Of a DNA stretch of 64,000 bases, positions 32,931 to 45,762 are shown piece by piece (position 1 is the stretch's first letter; the number at the start of each line of letters is the position of its first letter). A model generated the notes under the pieces. It worked only from the letters and a program-made list of their open reading frames with translations, made no database searches and had not been told where the DNA came from. The translations under genes and the position numbers were made by a program. The stretch is taken from contig CM043950.1 of the NCBI GenBank assembly GCA_014529385.2, positions 78,734,343-78,798,342 on the forward strand. Reading direction: 5' to 3'. This DNA is from Adiantum capillus-veneris. Lineage: Eukaryota > Streptophyta > Polypodiopsida > Polypodiales > Pteridaceae.

Positions 32931-33742
32931 CTGCACTTGCTAGACTTGGACTTGTAGTCAAATTTGTGGATGGCAAATGTACAATTCATCATCTTAGTTT
33001 TGGTGATGAAATTGTTGCATCTAGCCTTTTGTGTCGTGGGCTGTATAAGCTCACTTTGTATGACAAGTGTGGACCAAATTTTCCAAATGCAGTTGTAGAT
33101 TCAAGGGCTATTTTAGATGCAAAACTTTGGCATGCACGTTTTGGTCATCTGAATTCTGCCGGTTTGCTACGTTTGCAAAAATTTGATATGGTTGCTTCTT
33201 TGCCGCCTCTTGAAGCACCTATCAAACATGTTTGTGAAGGCTGTATTTTGGGTAAGATGCAGCGTTTGAAGTTTTCAAAGGATGGTTCAGTTTGGGCCAC
33301 ATGTAGGTTGCAGCTTGTGCATAGTGATGTTTGTGGGCCCATGCAAACTCCGTCCTTGGGCAATTACCTTTACTTCATGACTTTCATTGATGATTACTCT
33401 AGGCATGCATGGGTATTTCCGCTTAAAGCGAAGTCCAAAGTTTTTATGTGCTTCAAACAATTTTTGGCTATGGCTGAAAATGTATCGAAATGCACTATGG
33501 GCACCCTCCGTTCCGATCGAGGGGGGGAGTATATGTCTCATGAATTTAATGCATTTCTGGCTAGTCATGGGATAAAACACCAATGTACAATACCTTATAC
33601 GCCTCAGAAAAATGGTGTTGCTGAGAGGAAAAACAGGTACCGAAAATGGCACGATGTATGGTCAAAAGTCAATCTTTACTGCATTCTTTTTGGCTTGAGG
33701 CCATCATGTGTGCCACTTATGTACTTAACAAGTGTCCAATGA
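32931..33742 (+). pseudogene. Copia integrase
   Basis: Continues the copia frame: ALARLGLVVKFVDGKC, the zinc finger HARFGHLNSAGL...CEGCILGK, then the core with LVHSDVCGPM (first D), TLRSDRGGEYM (second D) and PQKNGVAERKNR (E). A frame break follows at RKNR; the linker (YVLNKCPMNALKFITPYEAW) continues at 33646-33873. Confidence 0.92.
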
Positions 33743-33976
33743 ATGCTTTGAAATTTATTACTCCATATGAAGCATGGCATGATAGAAAGCCTTCTATCAT
33801 GCACATGCATCCTTTTGGCTGTTTGGAATATGCTTTGGTGCCACAAACACAACACAAAAACATTGGACGATAAGGCTGTAAAATGTATTTTTGTTGGTTA
33901 TAGTGCTGAAAGCAAAGGTTACAGGTTGTATCATCTGCAAACAAAGCGTATTCTGGTTTCACGGGATGTAGTGTTT

Positions 33977-34117
33977 GTGGAAGATTTTGTTCAGCCCTTG
34001 TTGTCATGTACTAGAGACAGTAATGTAAGCTCACATGACAACATGTGGAAGATTTTGTGGAAGATTTTGTTCAGCCCTTGTTGTCATGTACTAGAGACAG
34101 TAATGTAAGCTCACAAA
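33977..34117 (+). repeat. 80 bp tandem duplication in copia integrase-RT linker
   Basis: GTGGAAGATTTTGTTCAGCC starts at 33977 and again at 34057; the copies are identical over about 60 bp. Probably replication slippage. Confidence 0.9.
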
Positions 34118-34449
34118 ATATTTATGATACTTTGTTTCCTCTTTTCAGTGGTGGAAGTTCGAATGGAAATTCCAATGAGGCAAATGTACATCCTAGGGGG
34201 GTTTTCGAAAATGTTAAAGATCAGCCTATTACTGATGCAAATGTACATGATGTACTTGATGAGGAAAAGGATGAAAATGAGCAGTGTAGACGTATTCCAT
34301 AAAATGGCCGGTGCATACATTGCATGACATTAAATTGGATGCACCTTTGTCTAATCGTACTCATTCACGATCTTGCCATGCATCTTATGCATTAGATTGT
34401 TATGCTTTGGCTGTGTCTAGCTTACATGATGTTGAGGAACCTTTGTCTT

Positions 34450-35960
34450 TTGATGAAGCACAAAATTAAAACAATTGGATGGCTGCCATGCAATCACAAT
34501 ATGATGCACTTATAAAAAATGACACATGTACTTTATGTGATTTGCCTCCTGGCAAAAAGTCCATTGGTACAAAGTGGGTTTACAAGTTGAAACGCAAGCC
34601 GGATGGTGAGATCAATTGCCATAAGGCTCAACTTGTTGCAAAGGGTTATGCACATAAAAAAGGAATAGATTATGAAGAGACTTTTTCTCCCACTTGTTGT
34701 ATGACTATTGTGTGTTTTCTATGTGCATTGGCAGCTCATTTTGGTTGGGATGTACATCAATCAGACATTGTTACTGCTTTTTTGAATGGTAAGTTTATGT
34801 AACACAGCCTCACGGTTTTGTCAAGAAAGGACAAGAGGACAAAGTGTGCAGATGTAAGAAGGCTTTGTATGGGTTGAAGAAATCTCCTTGTGCTTGGTAT
34901 GAGAAAGATGACACTCATTTGGTCAAACAAGGCTTTCGTAATAGTCCAACAAAAAGCCATTGTATGTAAAACGGGAGGGTGATGTACTTCTCATTGCGGT
35001 TCTTTATGTAGATGATTTACTGATCACTGGACCAAATGAGAGACATATTGTTGAATTTAAGGCTGATTTGAATGCTACTTTCAAGATGAAATATTTCGGG
35101 TTGTTGCATCATTACTTGGGTATATAGTTTAAGCAGTGTGATGGTGGTATTGCCTTGTGTCAAAAAAGTTACATAGAGACATTACTATGTAAGTTTGGAC
35201 TTGAGGATTGCAAACCTATTGCCACTCCCATGGAAACAGGTTTGAAGTTGAGCCTACATGATGCCGGTGATCCTGCTGATGTCACTCTTTACCAAACTGC
35301 TGTTGATTGCCTCATTTATTGTATGCAACACGAGGTTGGATATTCAGTTTGTAGTCTCATAGGTCAACAAATTTATGCATAGCCCAAGGTCTAAGCATTG
35401 GTACTGTCAAGAGGATTTTTTGCTACCTTAGGGGCACTTTACATCTTTGCTTGTTTTATCCCAAAGGGGAGATTATTGCCGCCAGACTTACATGCTTTTT
35501 TGGACTTAGATTGGGCTTGTTGTTTTGACACGAGAGTGTCCACTAGTGGTTTTTTTTTAGTTCATGTATATCATGGTTGAGCAAGAAGAAATCTACTGTG
35601 GCCACTTCTAGTTGTGAGGTTGAGTACAAGGTAGTCTTCACAACTATGGTTGAGTGTGTATGGCTCAGACGCCTTATGGCTAATTTGGGTATTGGATAGG
35701 ACACTGCCAACACTATCTACACTGACAGTCACAGCGCATTGCAGTTGCAAGGAACCCAGTTTTTCATTCTCACACAAAGCACATTGAGGTGCATTACCAC
35801 TATGTTAGGGAGAGTCTCTTAGTAGGAGAGATCAGCTTGGCTTATGTGCCAACACAAGACAACCTTGCAGATATTTTTACAAAGGCATTGTCTCGTGAGA
35901 AGCTCGAAGCTTTCCGCAAAGCTTTGGGCTTACTCCCCTTTGTGGACTGATCATGTCCTC
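34450..35960 (+). pseudogene. Copia reverse transcriptase and RNase H
   Basis: RT begins NWMAAMQSQYDALIKNDTC and KSIGTKWVYKLKRKPDGEI, with the palm HQSDIVTAFLNGKFM. The catalytic box is visible as LYVDDLLITG near 35005. RNase H follows (LSKKKSTVATSSCEVEY, TIYTDSHSALQL) and ends near the TGA at 35948. Several stops and frame breaks. Confidence 0.9.
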
Positions 35961-36023
35961 AAGGCATGGCACTTCCCTTTACTCATGTGCCAGCTCTCTT
36001 CACCGCATCACTCCAGGGGGATT

Positions 36024-36157
36024 TGTTACCATATACATGTGGTAGTGATGTGTGTGAACACACTAGGACCGCCGGGGCATTTTTTCCCTCTTTAGGAGGT
36101 TTTTCCCCCGTGCATTGTATATACGCCCATCACTCTAGGGATATCTATCTTTTCATT
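36024..36157 (+). repeat. 3' LTR of copia element, left part
   Basis: 134 bp corresponding to the first part of the 5' LTR, preceded by a purine tract CCAGGGGGATT. It breaks off after TTTTCATT. Confidence 0.9.
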
Positions 36158-36571
36158 CCCTAGAGAAAATAGAGCAACAAAAGAAGGTTTTGGAGTCCTT
36201 CTATGTTATCAATCGAAGCAAGTAGGCTAGTAAGAGCCTCACCTAGTACAAGCCTTACCTAGAACATTGGAAGGTATTTGTTAACCCTCATGGACACCCT
36301 ATCACCTACGACAGATGTCGTATTATTTATTTGGTAGAGTCAGGGACCGGGCTTGTCAGTCCAATAGGTGTGTAGGTGATCATCGATGAGAGGTGCACCA
36401 CTTACCTTATTTTTACAGTAGTTGTGCAACAATCGACCACTGTGGGCGCCCATGTGTGAACGGGCCAAACTCTTATAAAAGGTCCATTTGACCTAAAAAT
36501 CCTCATTCTGAGAGGTGTAAGCTAAGAAGTGCTCTTGCTCCATATCTGTCTCCTTCTCCTTCGTGTGCTCA

Positions 36572-36673
<102 letters not shown>

Positions 36674-36933
36674 TGAGAGAGAGAGAGAGAGTGTGTGTGT
36701 GTGTGTGTGATTGAGCATTGTGGCAACAAGGCGGTTGAGCACGGCATCGACGGCGGCTCCTTTTTCGCAACACAGGATCCTTCACGACGGAAGCATTGAG
36801 GGGTGAGGGACACACCCCTTCCCCTTTGAGCTTGCTATGCTTTTCTAGTTGTGTGTTTGCAGCCTTTTGAGGCTCGCACACAGTGCACAGGCAAGTCCCC
36901 AGCCTTCGACACGTACGGCAAAGCGTACATTTT

Positions 36934-36951
36934 TGGCACCGTTGCCGGGGA
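36934..36951 (+). promoter_or_regulatory. Primer binding site (tRNA-Asp type)
   Basis: TGGCACCGTTGCCGGGGA is one base from the frequent plant gypsy PBS TGGCGCCGTTGCCGGGGA. Confidence 0.75.
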
Positions 36952-37192
36952 ACTGCCTTGCCCTAAGGTTGAGGAGCACTCAGTGCTACCTTAGGAAGCC
37001 TTCACATCTGTTTTGTGGTTTTTTACTAAGTTGTGTGAGAACTGGTAAGTGGGTGCAATGGGCAGTTTTAGCAGTTTTTGTAAGCTCTATTAAGTGCTGC
37101 AATGTACTTGTTTTTGCTAGATTTGTTAGATCTATAATGGCAAGTGTTAGCCGATTTGTTAGTTAGTGTAAAGCAGTAACATGCAGTAGACG

Positions 37193-37282
37193 GTTAGTAG
37201 ATTGAGTACTCTGTGAGTGTTGCCTTGAGCTTTCTTTGTCTTCTTCAAGATGTGTGTGTTTTCCTGCAACCCTAATTCCAAC

Positions 37283-37283
<1 letters not shown>
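37193..37283 (+). repeat. 3' LTR of copia element, right part
   Basis: Resumes with TGCCTTGAGCTTTCTTTGTC and ends AATTCCAACA, then target duplication tgaga. The left edge is uncertain by about 10 bp. Confidence 0.85.

Positions 37284-37284
<1 letters not shown>

Positions 37285-37326
<42 letters not shown>
37285..37326. repeat. (GA)n microsatellite at the copia target site
   Basis: The copia element inserted at the left edge of this tract; its tgaga duplication is partly microsatellite sequence. Confidence 0.95.
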
Positions 37327-37329
<3 letters not shown>

Positions 37330-38866
37330 CTTGGCAAGGTAGAAACAAAGACAAAGGATGCAAGTAGCATAGAAATTTCTCTAAGGAAAATAGGAAAGTC
37401 TTGAAAGCTCAAAAATATGCACATGTCCTCTCTTGGAAGTGCATCTACTCTAGCTTGCAACAAGGATTAATCATCAGTCATGCAACTAGCATGTAGGTGG
37501 AGGCGTCCAACTATGCCAATCATGGCACTTTTTTGGGGCTCACTCGGGGTTCACTTATATTTAAACTCTCTATATCACATGCCTTCAAGGGGTATTTAAA
37601 AGACCCACTAGCTATAGATTTAAAACCACCTCTTATGTAGCACTTTTTGTGATAAAACTATCTCTTAGGTATAAATGTTTTTACTATTTTAAATAAAATT
37701 CCCATTATGTATGTACGGTTAGCACTTATGTTTAACTTGCATGCTATCTTACATATTTTTTAGTGAACTCTAAGGGGGGAGAAGGAGCTTTAGAGAAACA
37801 TGTGGTGATATCTAGAAGGTGAACTTGATGGCATAGCTTGGGGTTGCTCTGTTTGAGTGATGGAGTACTTGGTGGATTTCCTTTGTGTTGGGGCAGCTAC
37901 ATCATCCGTTGTGTCTGGTTCTTGGTTGTGTTTATTGCTCTCCTCCCTCTTGACTTGTGGTGCATCGGTGAGTGGTGGATGGAGTATACCAGTGCTACAA
38001 GATCTGGGGTAGAACCTGAAGTAGACATTCTGCTTGTGCTTCTCTTTTGGAGCATGTTGTTCTTTCTTGTTCCTGCTTGTTCTTTTTTTTAGTGCTTAGA
38101 ATCTTTTACATTTTGTGCCTATTATCTATACCCTAAATTTTTTGCACTTAATACTTTAGCAATTAGCACAGGGTAGGCAATGAGGGTATAAGAGCTGCAC
38201 AGACCTTGGGTGTCTGAAGTTTAAACAATCAGTAGCTAGTGTGGTTTGGGGAACAGGTTCTCAAGGTGTTCTCTGGTAGGTGCAAAATACAAAGTTGGCT
38301 ATGCAGATGTAGTTACCAGCTAGTTCCACTACTGCTTGGCAGCCTCTGGGGATTTTTCTATAGCCAATCACCTTTAAGGCATTAAGCACACTTATCATGA
38401 CCATATTGGTCCCTGGTTGTCGACAGTTTCTCCTTAGGCGATGCACTTGCTTGTCAAAGGTGCATGATTATTATCTTCATAAGCGCACTTTCTCTCCCTC
38501 CAGCCTATCGAAGATAATGATTTCTTTCTGGGAAGCATTTATTATTGCTCCCTTAGCCTTTGACGCTTAGGAAGGATTTTTTTTTGTTTTTTGTTTTAAA
38601 GAGAGAAAAAAGAAAGAAGAAAAATAAGAAGAGGTAAAACATAGTGCCCCTCCCACACTAAGGGTCCTACTCTGCTGCTCTTCTTGGCATTGGAGCTAGT
38701 CAACTTGCCCATGGTCGATGAAATCAAAGAATTCTTGCAATTTCTCGTGGAAAGGAAAATGTTGAAGGAAGGGTAAGACGTACAGATGGATGAAGGGGAT
38801 GTGCCAAGCTCATCTAGCCTAGGTGTAGAACCATGAGATCTGACCCAAGGTGTTGACAAGGCCTCA
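37327..38866. other. Intergenic, no gene seen
   Basis: AT-rich sequence with only short, unsupported ORFs. Confidence 0.4.
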
Positions 38867-38980
38867 TTGATTGAGAAAATCCTCTCTGATAATGGCAAAG
38901 GAAAAGAGGTCGATCAAGTGTCTCCTACCCAAATATTTAAGCTTGAAGTAAAGACCCTCAAAGTTGGAGTACCTCAAGGC

Positions 38981-39256
38981 ACAATTTTCACAAATGGTAG
39001 CAAAGAGGAAACTGGTACCTCAGCTCTAAGACCATGCATATGTTTTGCAAGCATATTGAAGGGTCCATGCTCTGAGAACTCGACCAAGGTCACTACTGTT
39101 GTGACATCAAGTGATTGGAACAATTTTCACAAGTGGTAGCAAAGAGGCAGTTGGTGCCTCATCTCTAAGACCATGCATATCTTTTGCAAGCATATTGAAG
39201 GTCCGTGCACTGAGAACTTGGCCAAGATCACTACTATTGTGACATCAAGTGGTCAG
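38981..39256 (+). repeat. 139 bp tandem duplication in the LINE
   Basis: ACAATTTTCACAAATGGTAG starts at 38981; the copy ACAATTTTCACAAGTGGTAG starts at 39120. The units are about 90% identical and run to GACATCAAGTG. Confidence 0.9.
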
Positions 39257-40670
39257 AGAAATGAAAAGCTTAGGAATAAGGCTTGGCTTGAACAAGAGCT
39301 GAAAGAGGTTAATAGACAGATAGCAATAAACCCAAATGATAACAAAATGAGTAGATCTTAGGCTAAATCCAATGGGATATTTGAAGAAGGGTTGGCATAT
39401 CGTGCCTTTGGTGCACTAAAGAAATCTCTTCTGTAGCAAATGGAGGTTGTAGAAGCTATCATTGTAGCAATTCCTCCAGCACTTAGTAAGAAGGAGCTTG
39501 CCATGCAAGCTAAGCTTATGCTTGTTTTTCGCTTCAGTGGGAGAGTCCCTAATTGGTATGAATTGATTCAATGGATTTAGAGTCCACAACTTCTCAGGCA
39601 TGGCCATGCACTTGAAAGTACTACTTACCTTGCCAATGGTTTCTGCTCAATTAGATTCAAGGAGGACACTAATAACTCAAGGATACTTGAAATATGTCCC
39701 ATCATCTTTAGGAGGACAATAGTCTTTGTAGTACCATGGGAGCCAATATTTGACTTGGCAGAGTCTCTCCCAGAGTTCCATCCTACCTGGGTCAAATTTG
39801 TTGGCTTGCCTAGTTGGCTATGGGATAACATTAAGATGCTCGCAGTCAACTAGGAGTCTCGTTGTTCTCTCAAACAAGAGAGGTCTAGGGAGAACCTCCA
39901 ATTGGGTGTGTATAGGCTAGAATATTTCTAGATCTCACCCAAGAGCATGGTGATCAATGTGGGAGCTGTTCTTATAACAATCCCTCTCAACTTTGGGACC
40001 TATTTTGGAGCTTGCTTTGAGTGTATCAAATTCATGCACTTTGCCAAGGACTATCCCATGAAAGCTAGAGTAAGTACCAGTCCTAAAGGACAAGATCTCA
40101 TTACAAGGGATAGAAATCAATTCCTTGCTAAGGATGAAGCTGTGGAAGAGATTGAGAACCAGATGATAATTACTGGAGAGAAAAAGTGCAAGAGAGGAAA
40201 AAGAGACTATGACTTGCGACAAAGAAGACACAATCATGTAGGAGAAGACTGTTGAAAACCAAAGTGCTACATTGCAAGTCCTTGAATGCCATGCAATGAG
40301 AATATTTTTATCTTTCCTTCTTCTATACCTAAACTTCTAACGGTAACAGCCATGTCAGTCGTGCAAGTCCCAAGGATGAAGAGAGTCAAGAGGGTGAAGG
40401 CTGTGGCAAGGGAATCCATGCCATCGGGGGTAGCTATGTCTTGAAAGGGAAAAGCACCCATCCTCCCCCTTCTCCAATAAAAGGAGGGATTGCTGGCATC
40501 CCTCTCCACAGTCCCTTTGAATTTCTACAAGAAAAGAAGTCCACTGATCTTGAAGAGACTCTTGATTCTCCTAAGACCAGTGTGGAGGGGATAGGGTGGA
40601 AGACTTCAAATGTTAAAGAATTCCTCCCCTTCTCCGCATGAATCCCACACTTCAATTGCTGTCCTAGAAT

Positions 40671-41138
40671 ATGAAGGGCATAGAAATAAAAGAGAAGCAA
40701 GGAGAGCTTTGGCAATTCATGAAGAAGAGAATAGATATTAATTGCTGGTGTTTGCATGAACACCATCTTGATGCATCAGTTCTGAGAAAGCAATCACTTG
40801 GTGAACTACTATTCTTTTACGACACTACTTCTTATGATTTTAGTGGAGTGATGACAGCAGTCCACAGGGATCTAGAGCCAAAACTAGTGTATCAACACCC
40901 GTTCAAGAGGGCTTTTACGGTGTCTATTAAGATTTATAATAGTTTTCTCACTATTGTCAACATTTATTCTCCTAACGATTCCAAAGACCCGATGGTATTA
41001 TGGAATGACCTCTCACAAATTCAAATAGAAGGGGAATTTTTCTTAATAGGAAACTTTAACATGGTGTTTTATAAACAAGATAGGCAGGGCCTTCAAGCAT
41101 TCTTGCTAGGGGTAAGCGTAAGAAATGGACCTCCCTAG
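40671..41138 (+). pseudogene. LINE apurinic-like endonuclease fragment
   Basis: 155 residues. FLTIVNIYSPNDSKDPMVLW and FFLIGNFNMVFYKQDRQG correspond to the INIYAP and GDFN motifs of L1 endonucleases; the catalytic GD is GN here. The N-terminal part (INCWCLHEHHLD) carries the expected E/Q-T-H region in altered form. Confidence 0.75.
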
Positions 41139-42480
41139 AGGATAAATGGTCCCTGGTTGATTCCTGGAAGTCTAGCCCTTGGAAGAATGATGCTTCACCT
41201 ACCATAGTCTCCATTCCTCCCAGTCTGCCTCTAGACTAGACAATCTATATCTCTCCCACAGTGGAGATCCGGTGCCTTCTTCACTGCTTATGCAAGTCCT
41301 CGTGAATGAAAGTCCACTTTCCTCTTCTTGGTACCTTGGAATTTTCTTCAAAATAATTACATTGGCCACAAAGTTCCAAGAGACTACTCATCACCCTATT
41401 CAAAAATGCTCACTTTAAGGCCCTGGTGTCTCAGTCCACAGAAGAATTGAACCAGGACATCATCAAGGAAAATTCAGAATCATGGAAAAGATTTAGTAAA
41501 AGAATCCAAACAGAAATCAAGAGACTGAGACCAATGCTCAATAAGGCTAACAACCATGCAAATTCAATTTCCAAATCTAGATATGAGGAATTAGGCCTAA
41601 AGAAAATGCAGTGCAAGGCCTCTAGCCTAGATCACATGAAATGACTGAAGATCAAGTAGTCCTTGCATGAAAGGGAACTTGAGGAGACTAACCTCCTTAG
41701 GATTTAGGCCAAGGAGAGGACCATTAAGGCTGAGAATGCCAACAAAAACACTCTGTTTATAATGATCAAGGTAAGAAGACAAAGGCTACCATCTCTTCCT
41801 TGATTGGCAACCAAGGAGTCTAGCTCAACAACCCAAATCAAATGAGTAGAGTGATGCTGGATCATCTCATCCAAATCATTGGAAAGGAAGATTCTCCCTC
41901 TCCCATAATCAGAGAAGCCAGGGCTAAAATGTTTATATCCACCCAACACTAGTGGACTCGGATCGGGAAAAATACCTAGAAAGGCCCTTTACCATGGTTG
42001 AGTGTTGGATGACACTCAAAAAATTGAGTAAAGAAAAGTTTCCAGGATGAGATGGAATCACAGTCGAGTTTTGTCAAGAGTTTTGGGAAGATCATTAGGC
42101 CCGTCCTTCTTGCATAAGGTCAATAGAGACTTTACTAAAGGCGCGCTTGAATCAGGTGTGAAGAAATGAATAATCAAGCTCATCCCCAAATAGTTAGCAT
42201 GCTCTCAACTTAAGCTTTGGAGACCAATCACAATGATGACATTGGTATACAAGGTGTTAGCTAAGCTCATTGTTGAAAGAATGGATCTTGTGTTAATGGA
42301 GGTATCTCTCCCCACCAACATGGATTTATCAAAGGTAGATCAATTTATGATAACCTCCTAACAGCCATGATAGATATGGAATATTCTAAATTCAAGAAAT
42401 ATGAGTGTATCCTATTGCAACTGGACCTTGATAAATCTTATGATAGGATAACCTGGTCATTTGTGCAAGAAACATTGTGG

Positions 42481-42731
42481 TGTGTCCCATGCGGTGTATT
42501 TTTTTAAGGAATTCCCTATGGAAAGGATATGCCGGGGCTGTTTGTAATTTTTTGAGATTAATGTGACTCAAGCTCAATTGAGCACTTTTTTATAGAAAAA
42601 ATATGTGCATGCTTTGACGCATGCTCCTTCATAGTTTGTTGGTACTTCCATGACAAGAGGGGAAACCTACATGCACCATATGCAACACTAGCAAAGAGTT
42701 GACTAAGGAAGAGTAAGCTCTCCACCTTCTG
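42481..42731. other. Intergenic, no gene seen
   Basis: Spacer between the last recognisable RT sequence and the tandem repeat. Confidence 0.35.
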
Positions 42732-42927
42732 GAGCTCCACCTTTCTATGTAAGGTTCTCTTATCCTCTCTCCCTTTTAGCTTCAATTGAGAGAAGGGGAC
42801 AAAATACGAGCTCCACCTTTCTGTCTAAGGTTCTCTTATCCTCTCTCCCTTGCAAATTCACTATCTAGACCCTACTTAGGGCTCACTGTAACATTTCTAT
42901 CTAAGGTTCTCTTATCCTCTCTCCCTT
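42732..42927. repeat. Three tandem units, about 78 bp period
   Basis: The block TAAGGTTCTCTTATCCTCTC recurs three times (inside 42732-42775, 42808-42851 and about 42888-42927). Units 2 and 3 also share the downstream phrase ending GGGCTCACT. Confidence 0.9.
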
Positions 42928-43984
42928 GGTGGTTCACTTTCTAGACCCTAGGGCTCACTACAACCTTTGTGATAGCATCAAGTGACACCCCCGATGTATC
43001 TTTGGCACCTCCTAGAGCTAAGTACCACTATAGATTGCAAGATTGCTAGTTTTAACATGATCATGCTAAGATCATGGAGAAAGTAGATTGTAAATGGAAT
43101 GCTACATATATGAAGTGAAGGTTCATATCAAAGATAAATTCTTGTTGGTTATTTATCTTTGAAGAATAATACTTGAAGACTATAGTGAGCACCTGATAGA
43201 ATTGATACTTGACGCATGGCACATTTGATGCACCACAATTAATATCATCTCTCTTTTAAAATTCATATAATGGGTATGTTGTGATACACATTGGGTGAAT
43301 TAGTTGTCATTGAAGAAAATTAGAGAGAGGAAATAGAGAATGATAATCTTTCTCTACCCATTTGTGACAAGAAGAGGAACATGAGGCTTAAGCTAGGTTC
43401 AGATGAGCCGACAAAAACTGAGGGGAAGGGGCGTGAAGTGCAATTTTCATGGATACATTGGAGCACACAACAACGAGCATATCATGAAAGTAGGTGGCAT
43501 GATGACATCCCCCTAGGATGAGTAAGGTGGCCTAATCACTTTTGAGTTCAAAAAGCATACTTTAGCAATTGAGTTGCTGGCCTTTATTTCCCAACTAATA
43601 GGCTCCTCACATTGATAATTCCACCTTCACCTTCTACCGGCTCTTGTGAACTACAATAGAGGAAGTAGAAGGAAGAGAGAGACTTGTCGGCACCCTCCTC
43701 TAAACTTGGCCTTAGAAAAATATAGAGAACATCACACAGAAGCAATAGAGAAAAAAATCTCTCTCTAGCCATCCGCATTCGTGCGGATTTCTAGAGAGAG
43801 GAAGAAGAGCGAGAGATTTGGAAAAATAGAGAGGAGTCTAATGAGTCAAGTGAAATCTCTCTAGGAATGGGGGTGGTAGAGGTAATGGAGATGGATATGA
43901 TGATACTGAGCACAAAGACAATGTGTCAGGGTGCCAACCATGCTCACAATCGTGCCATAAAAGGATGGTTTCCTGTTCTGGCTA
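42928..43984. other. Intergenic, no gene seen
   Basis: Short ORFs only; GA-rich near 43790-43830. Confidence 0.4.
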
Positions 43985-44348
43985 TATTGAGATGCGAGCT
44001 TTTGTTGCATCTCGTGTGTGAACAACCCCTTCTACCTCATGTGTCAATAACCCATGTGAAGTACCTCTTACAACCCTTGTGTAAAGCACAACCACTTGTT
44101 TTGTGCATATGCAGCCACATCTTGTATTTGTGCATATTCAGCCACATATTATGTCCATGTGTGAAAAGGCTGTCCATTTTGTATATGCCTACATAGAGGC
44201 ACATTATGTTCAATAAAACAAAGTCTATATTTTTTCTTTGCAACAATATTGATTGCACTATGTGTCCAATATCAAGTCCTAAGCTAACTCTATTCTAATC
44301 ATCTTTATGCAATGAATGGCACACTAACCTATCCACAATAACATATCA
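43985..44348 (+). repeat. 5' LTR of small LTR element
   Basis: Starts TATTGAGATG (first base pair mutated from TG) and ends ATATCA. Two 26 bp tandem copies of a GTGCATATGCAGCCACAT phrase lie inside. Confidence 0.85.
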
Positions 44349-44350
44349 AG

Positions 44351-44362
44351 TGGTATCAGAGA
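44351..44362 (+). promoter_or_regulatory. Primer binding site of small LTR element
   Basis: TGGTATCAGAGA, initiator-Met type, two bases after the 5' LTR. Confidence 0.8.
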
Positions 44363-45510
44363 GTGGCTTAGATTAGCATTTCCTAATCTAATTAGATCCT
44401 AGGCATTCCTTCTATGTTGGGTCTCCTTCTTCTTCATAAGATTGAATCAATTGCTTTCCATTTGCATATGTAGATAATCTCTAATACGTTTGCTAATTAC
44501 TTTTGTCTTGGGCAAGTTCATGGCTTAATGCTTAGAGCCACTACCCTTACATAAGTGATTGCAATAGGTTTTGGGCTCAGTAAATATGTATTATAGCCTA
44601 GTTTGTCTTTCTGCACTAATGGATTGCGATAGTTGAGCCTCTATCGGTTCAATTCCTAGATAATTATCAAATAATTAGTATTAAGTAGGCTCTATTTTGC
44701 ACTACCTTTGTGTGGATTTTACTTGATTTATTGTATAACCGGAAGCTCCATTTTGATTTTATAATTGCGTATTTTGATTGTGCTTTGCAAGAGCTTTCAA
44801 CAACACCCTTGATCTTCGCTTTTGGAGATGGTTAAGACTATTAATCACAATTTTCAATTTTTGAGTGTGTGTGTGGTTATAAGGACAAGGGGTGGGATCC
44901 ACCCCTAACAATCAAAATACTAAAGACAACATTTTGTTTTTTGGTCATTTGGGGGGTTTGCCCCTGTTGTTAGCAAAGGCTTCCACTCGCGGCCGTCTTG
45001 CAAACTCCCAACGACACCCACAATAACCGCTCTACAAGTTGTAGCCTAAGCCCTTTTGTATTTTTGTGCTTGTTAAATTACCATACAAACATACCTCGTG
45101 GCTCAAGGAATTCAAAGCGCATTTTAGGCCATGAGCACATAAGAACCCCTTCTCGCATTTATTTTTCTTTTTTAGAAACATCAAGCTTTCAAACTTCACC
45201 AAATGTGGCTGTGTGCGAGTGTAAAACTATGAAGAGCATGGAGCTCTCTAGTATGAGCTCAAGGAGTGGACAAGCAAGGGAGACAATCTTCCAAGTAAAA
45301 CATCACCAACCAAATAGGCAATAACAAATGATAAAAAGGGACCAAGACCACGCACAACCATCTTTGTTCATCCAAAGTCTTTGTCAACTTGTCAAAAAGT
45401 TTGTCAAAGGTCAAGACATTGTCGTCGAGGTTGTGATAAATTAGAGTGGTAAGACCGTCCCAATGTGATTGTGTGCACAAAATCCATGTGTTCCTCAGCC
45501 GTTTGTGCTG

Positions 45511-45762
45511 TAGGGGAGGATTGTGGATCTTAGCCATGTGTTTGGGAAGATCCATTGTGTTCCTTCATCTATTTGTGCCAGGGGAGGCTTGTGTGTATTC
45601 TTACACCCTAATATTTTGTGTGCCTACGCCCTTTGTGTCTAGGGGAGGCAAATTTGTGTTCAAGGGGAGGCTTGTGTTTTGTGTGTCTCATCCTAGTGTG
45701 TTTTGAGGGGAGGATTGTGTGAGTGATATGCAACCAAAACCCACATAGGGGAGGATTGTTAA
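45511..45762 (+). repeat. Six-copy polypurine motif before the 3' LTR
   Basis: AGGGGAGGATTGTG or close variants occur at about 45512, 45580, 45641, 45663, 45706 and 45748; the last one abuts the 3' LTR and is the functional-type polypurine tract. Confidence 0.9.

Larger units (their letters stand above)
38867..42480 (+). mobile_element. L1-type LINE, broken
   Basis: Plus-strand order fits L1: an ORF1-like region (about 39450-40250; FVVPWEPIFDLAESLPEFHP, WVKFVGLPSWLWDNI), the endonuclease (40671-41138) and reverse transcriptase pieces (about 42030-42470; HGFIKGRSIYDNLL, LLQLDLDKSYDRITWSFV). Stops throughout; the catalytic FADD region and the 3' end with poly-A are not visible. The left boundary is a guess. 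Confidence 0.75.

Noticed and set aside
45511-45762. CRISPR-like regularly repeated motif
   Set aside because: The spacing is irregular (23-69 bp), the repeats are purine tracts inside an LTR element, and the genome is eukaryotic.
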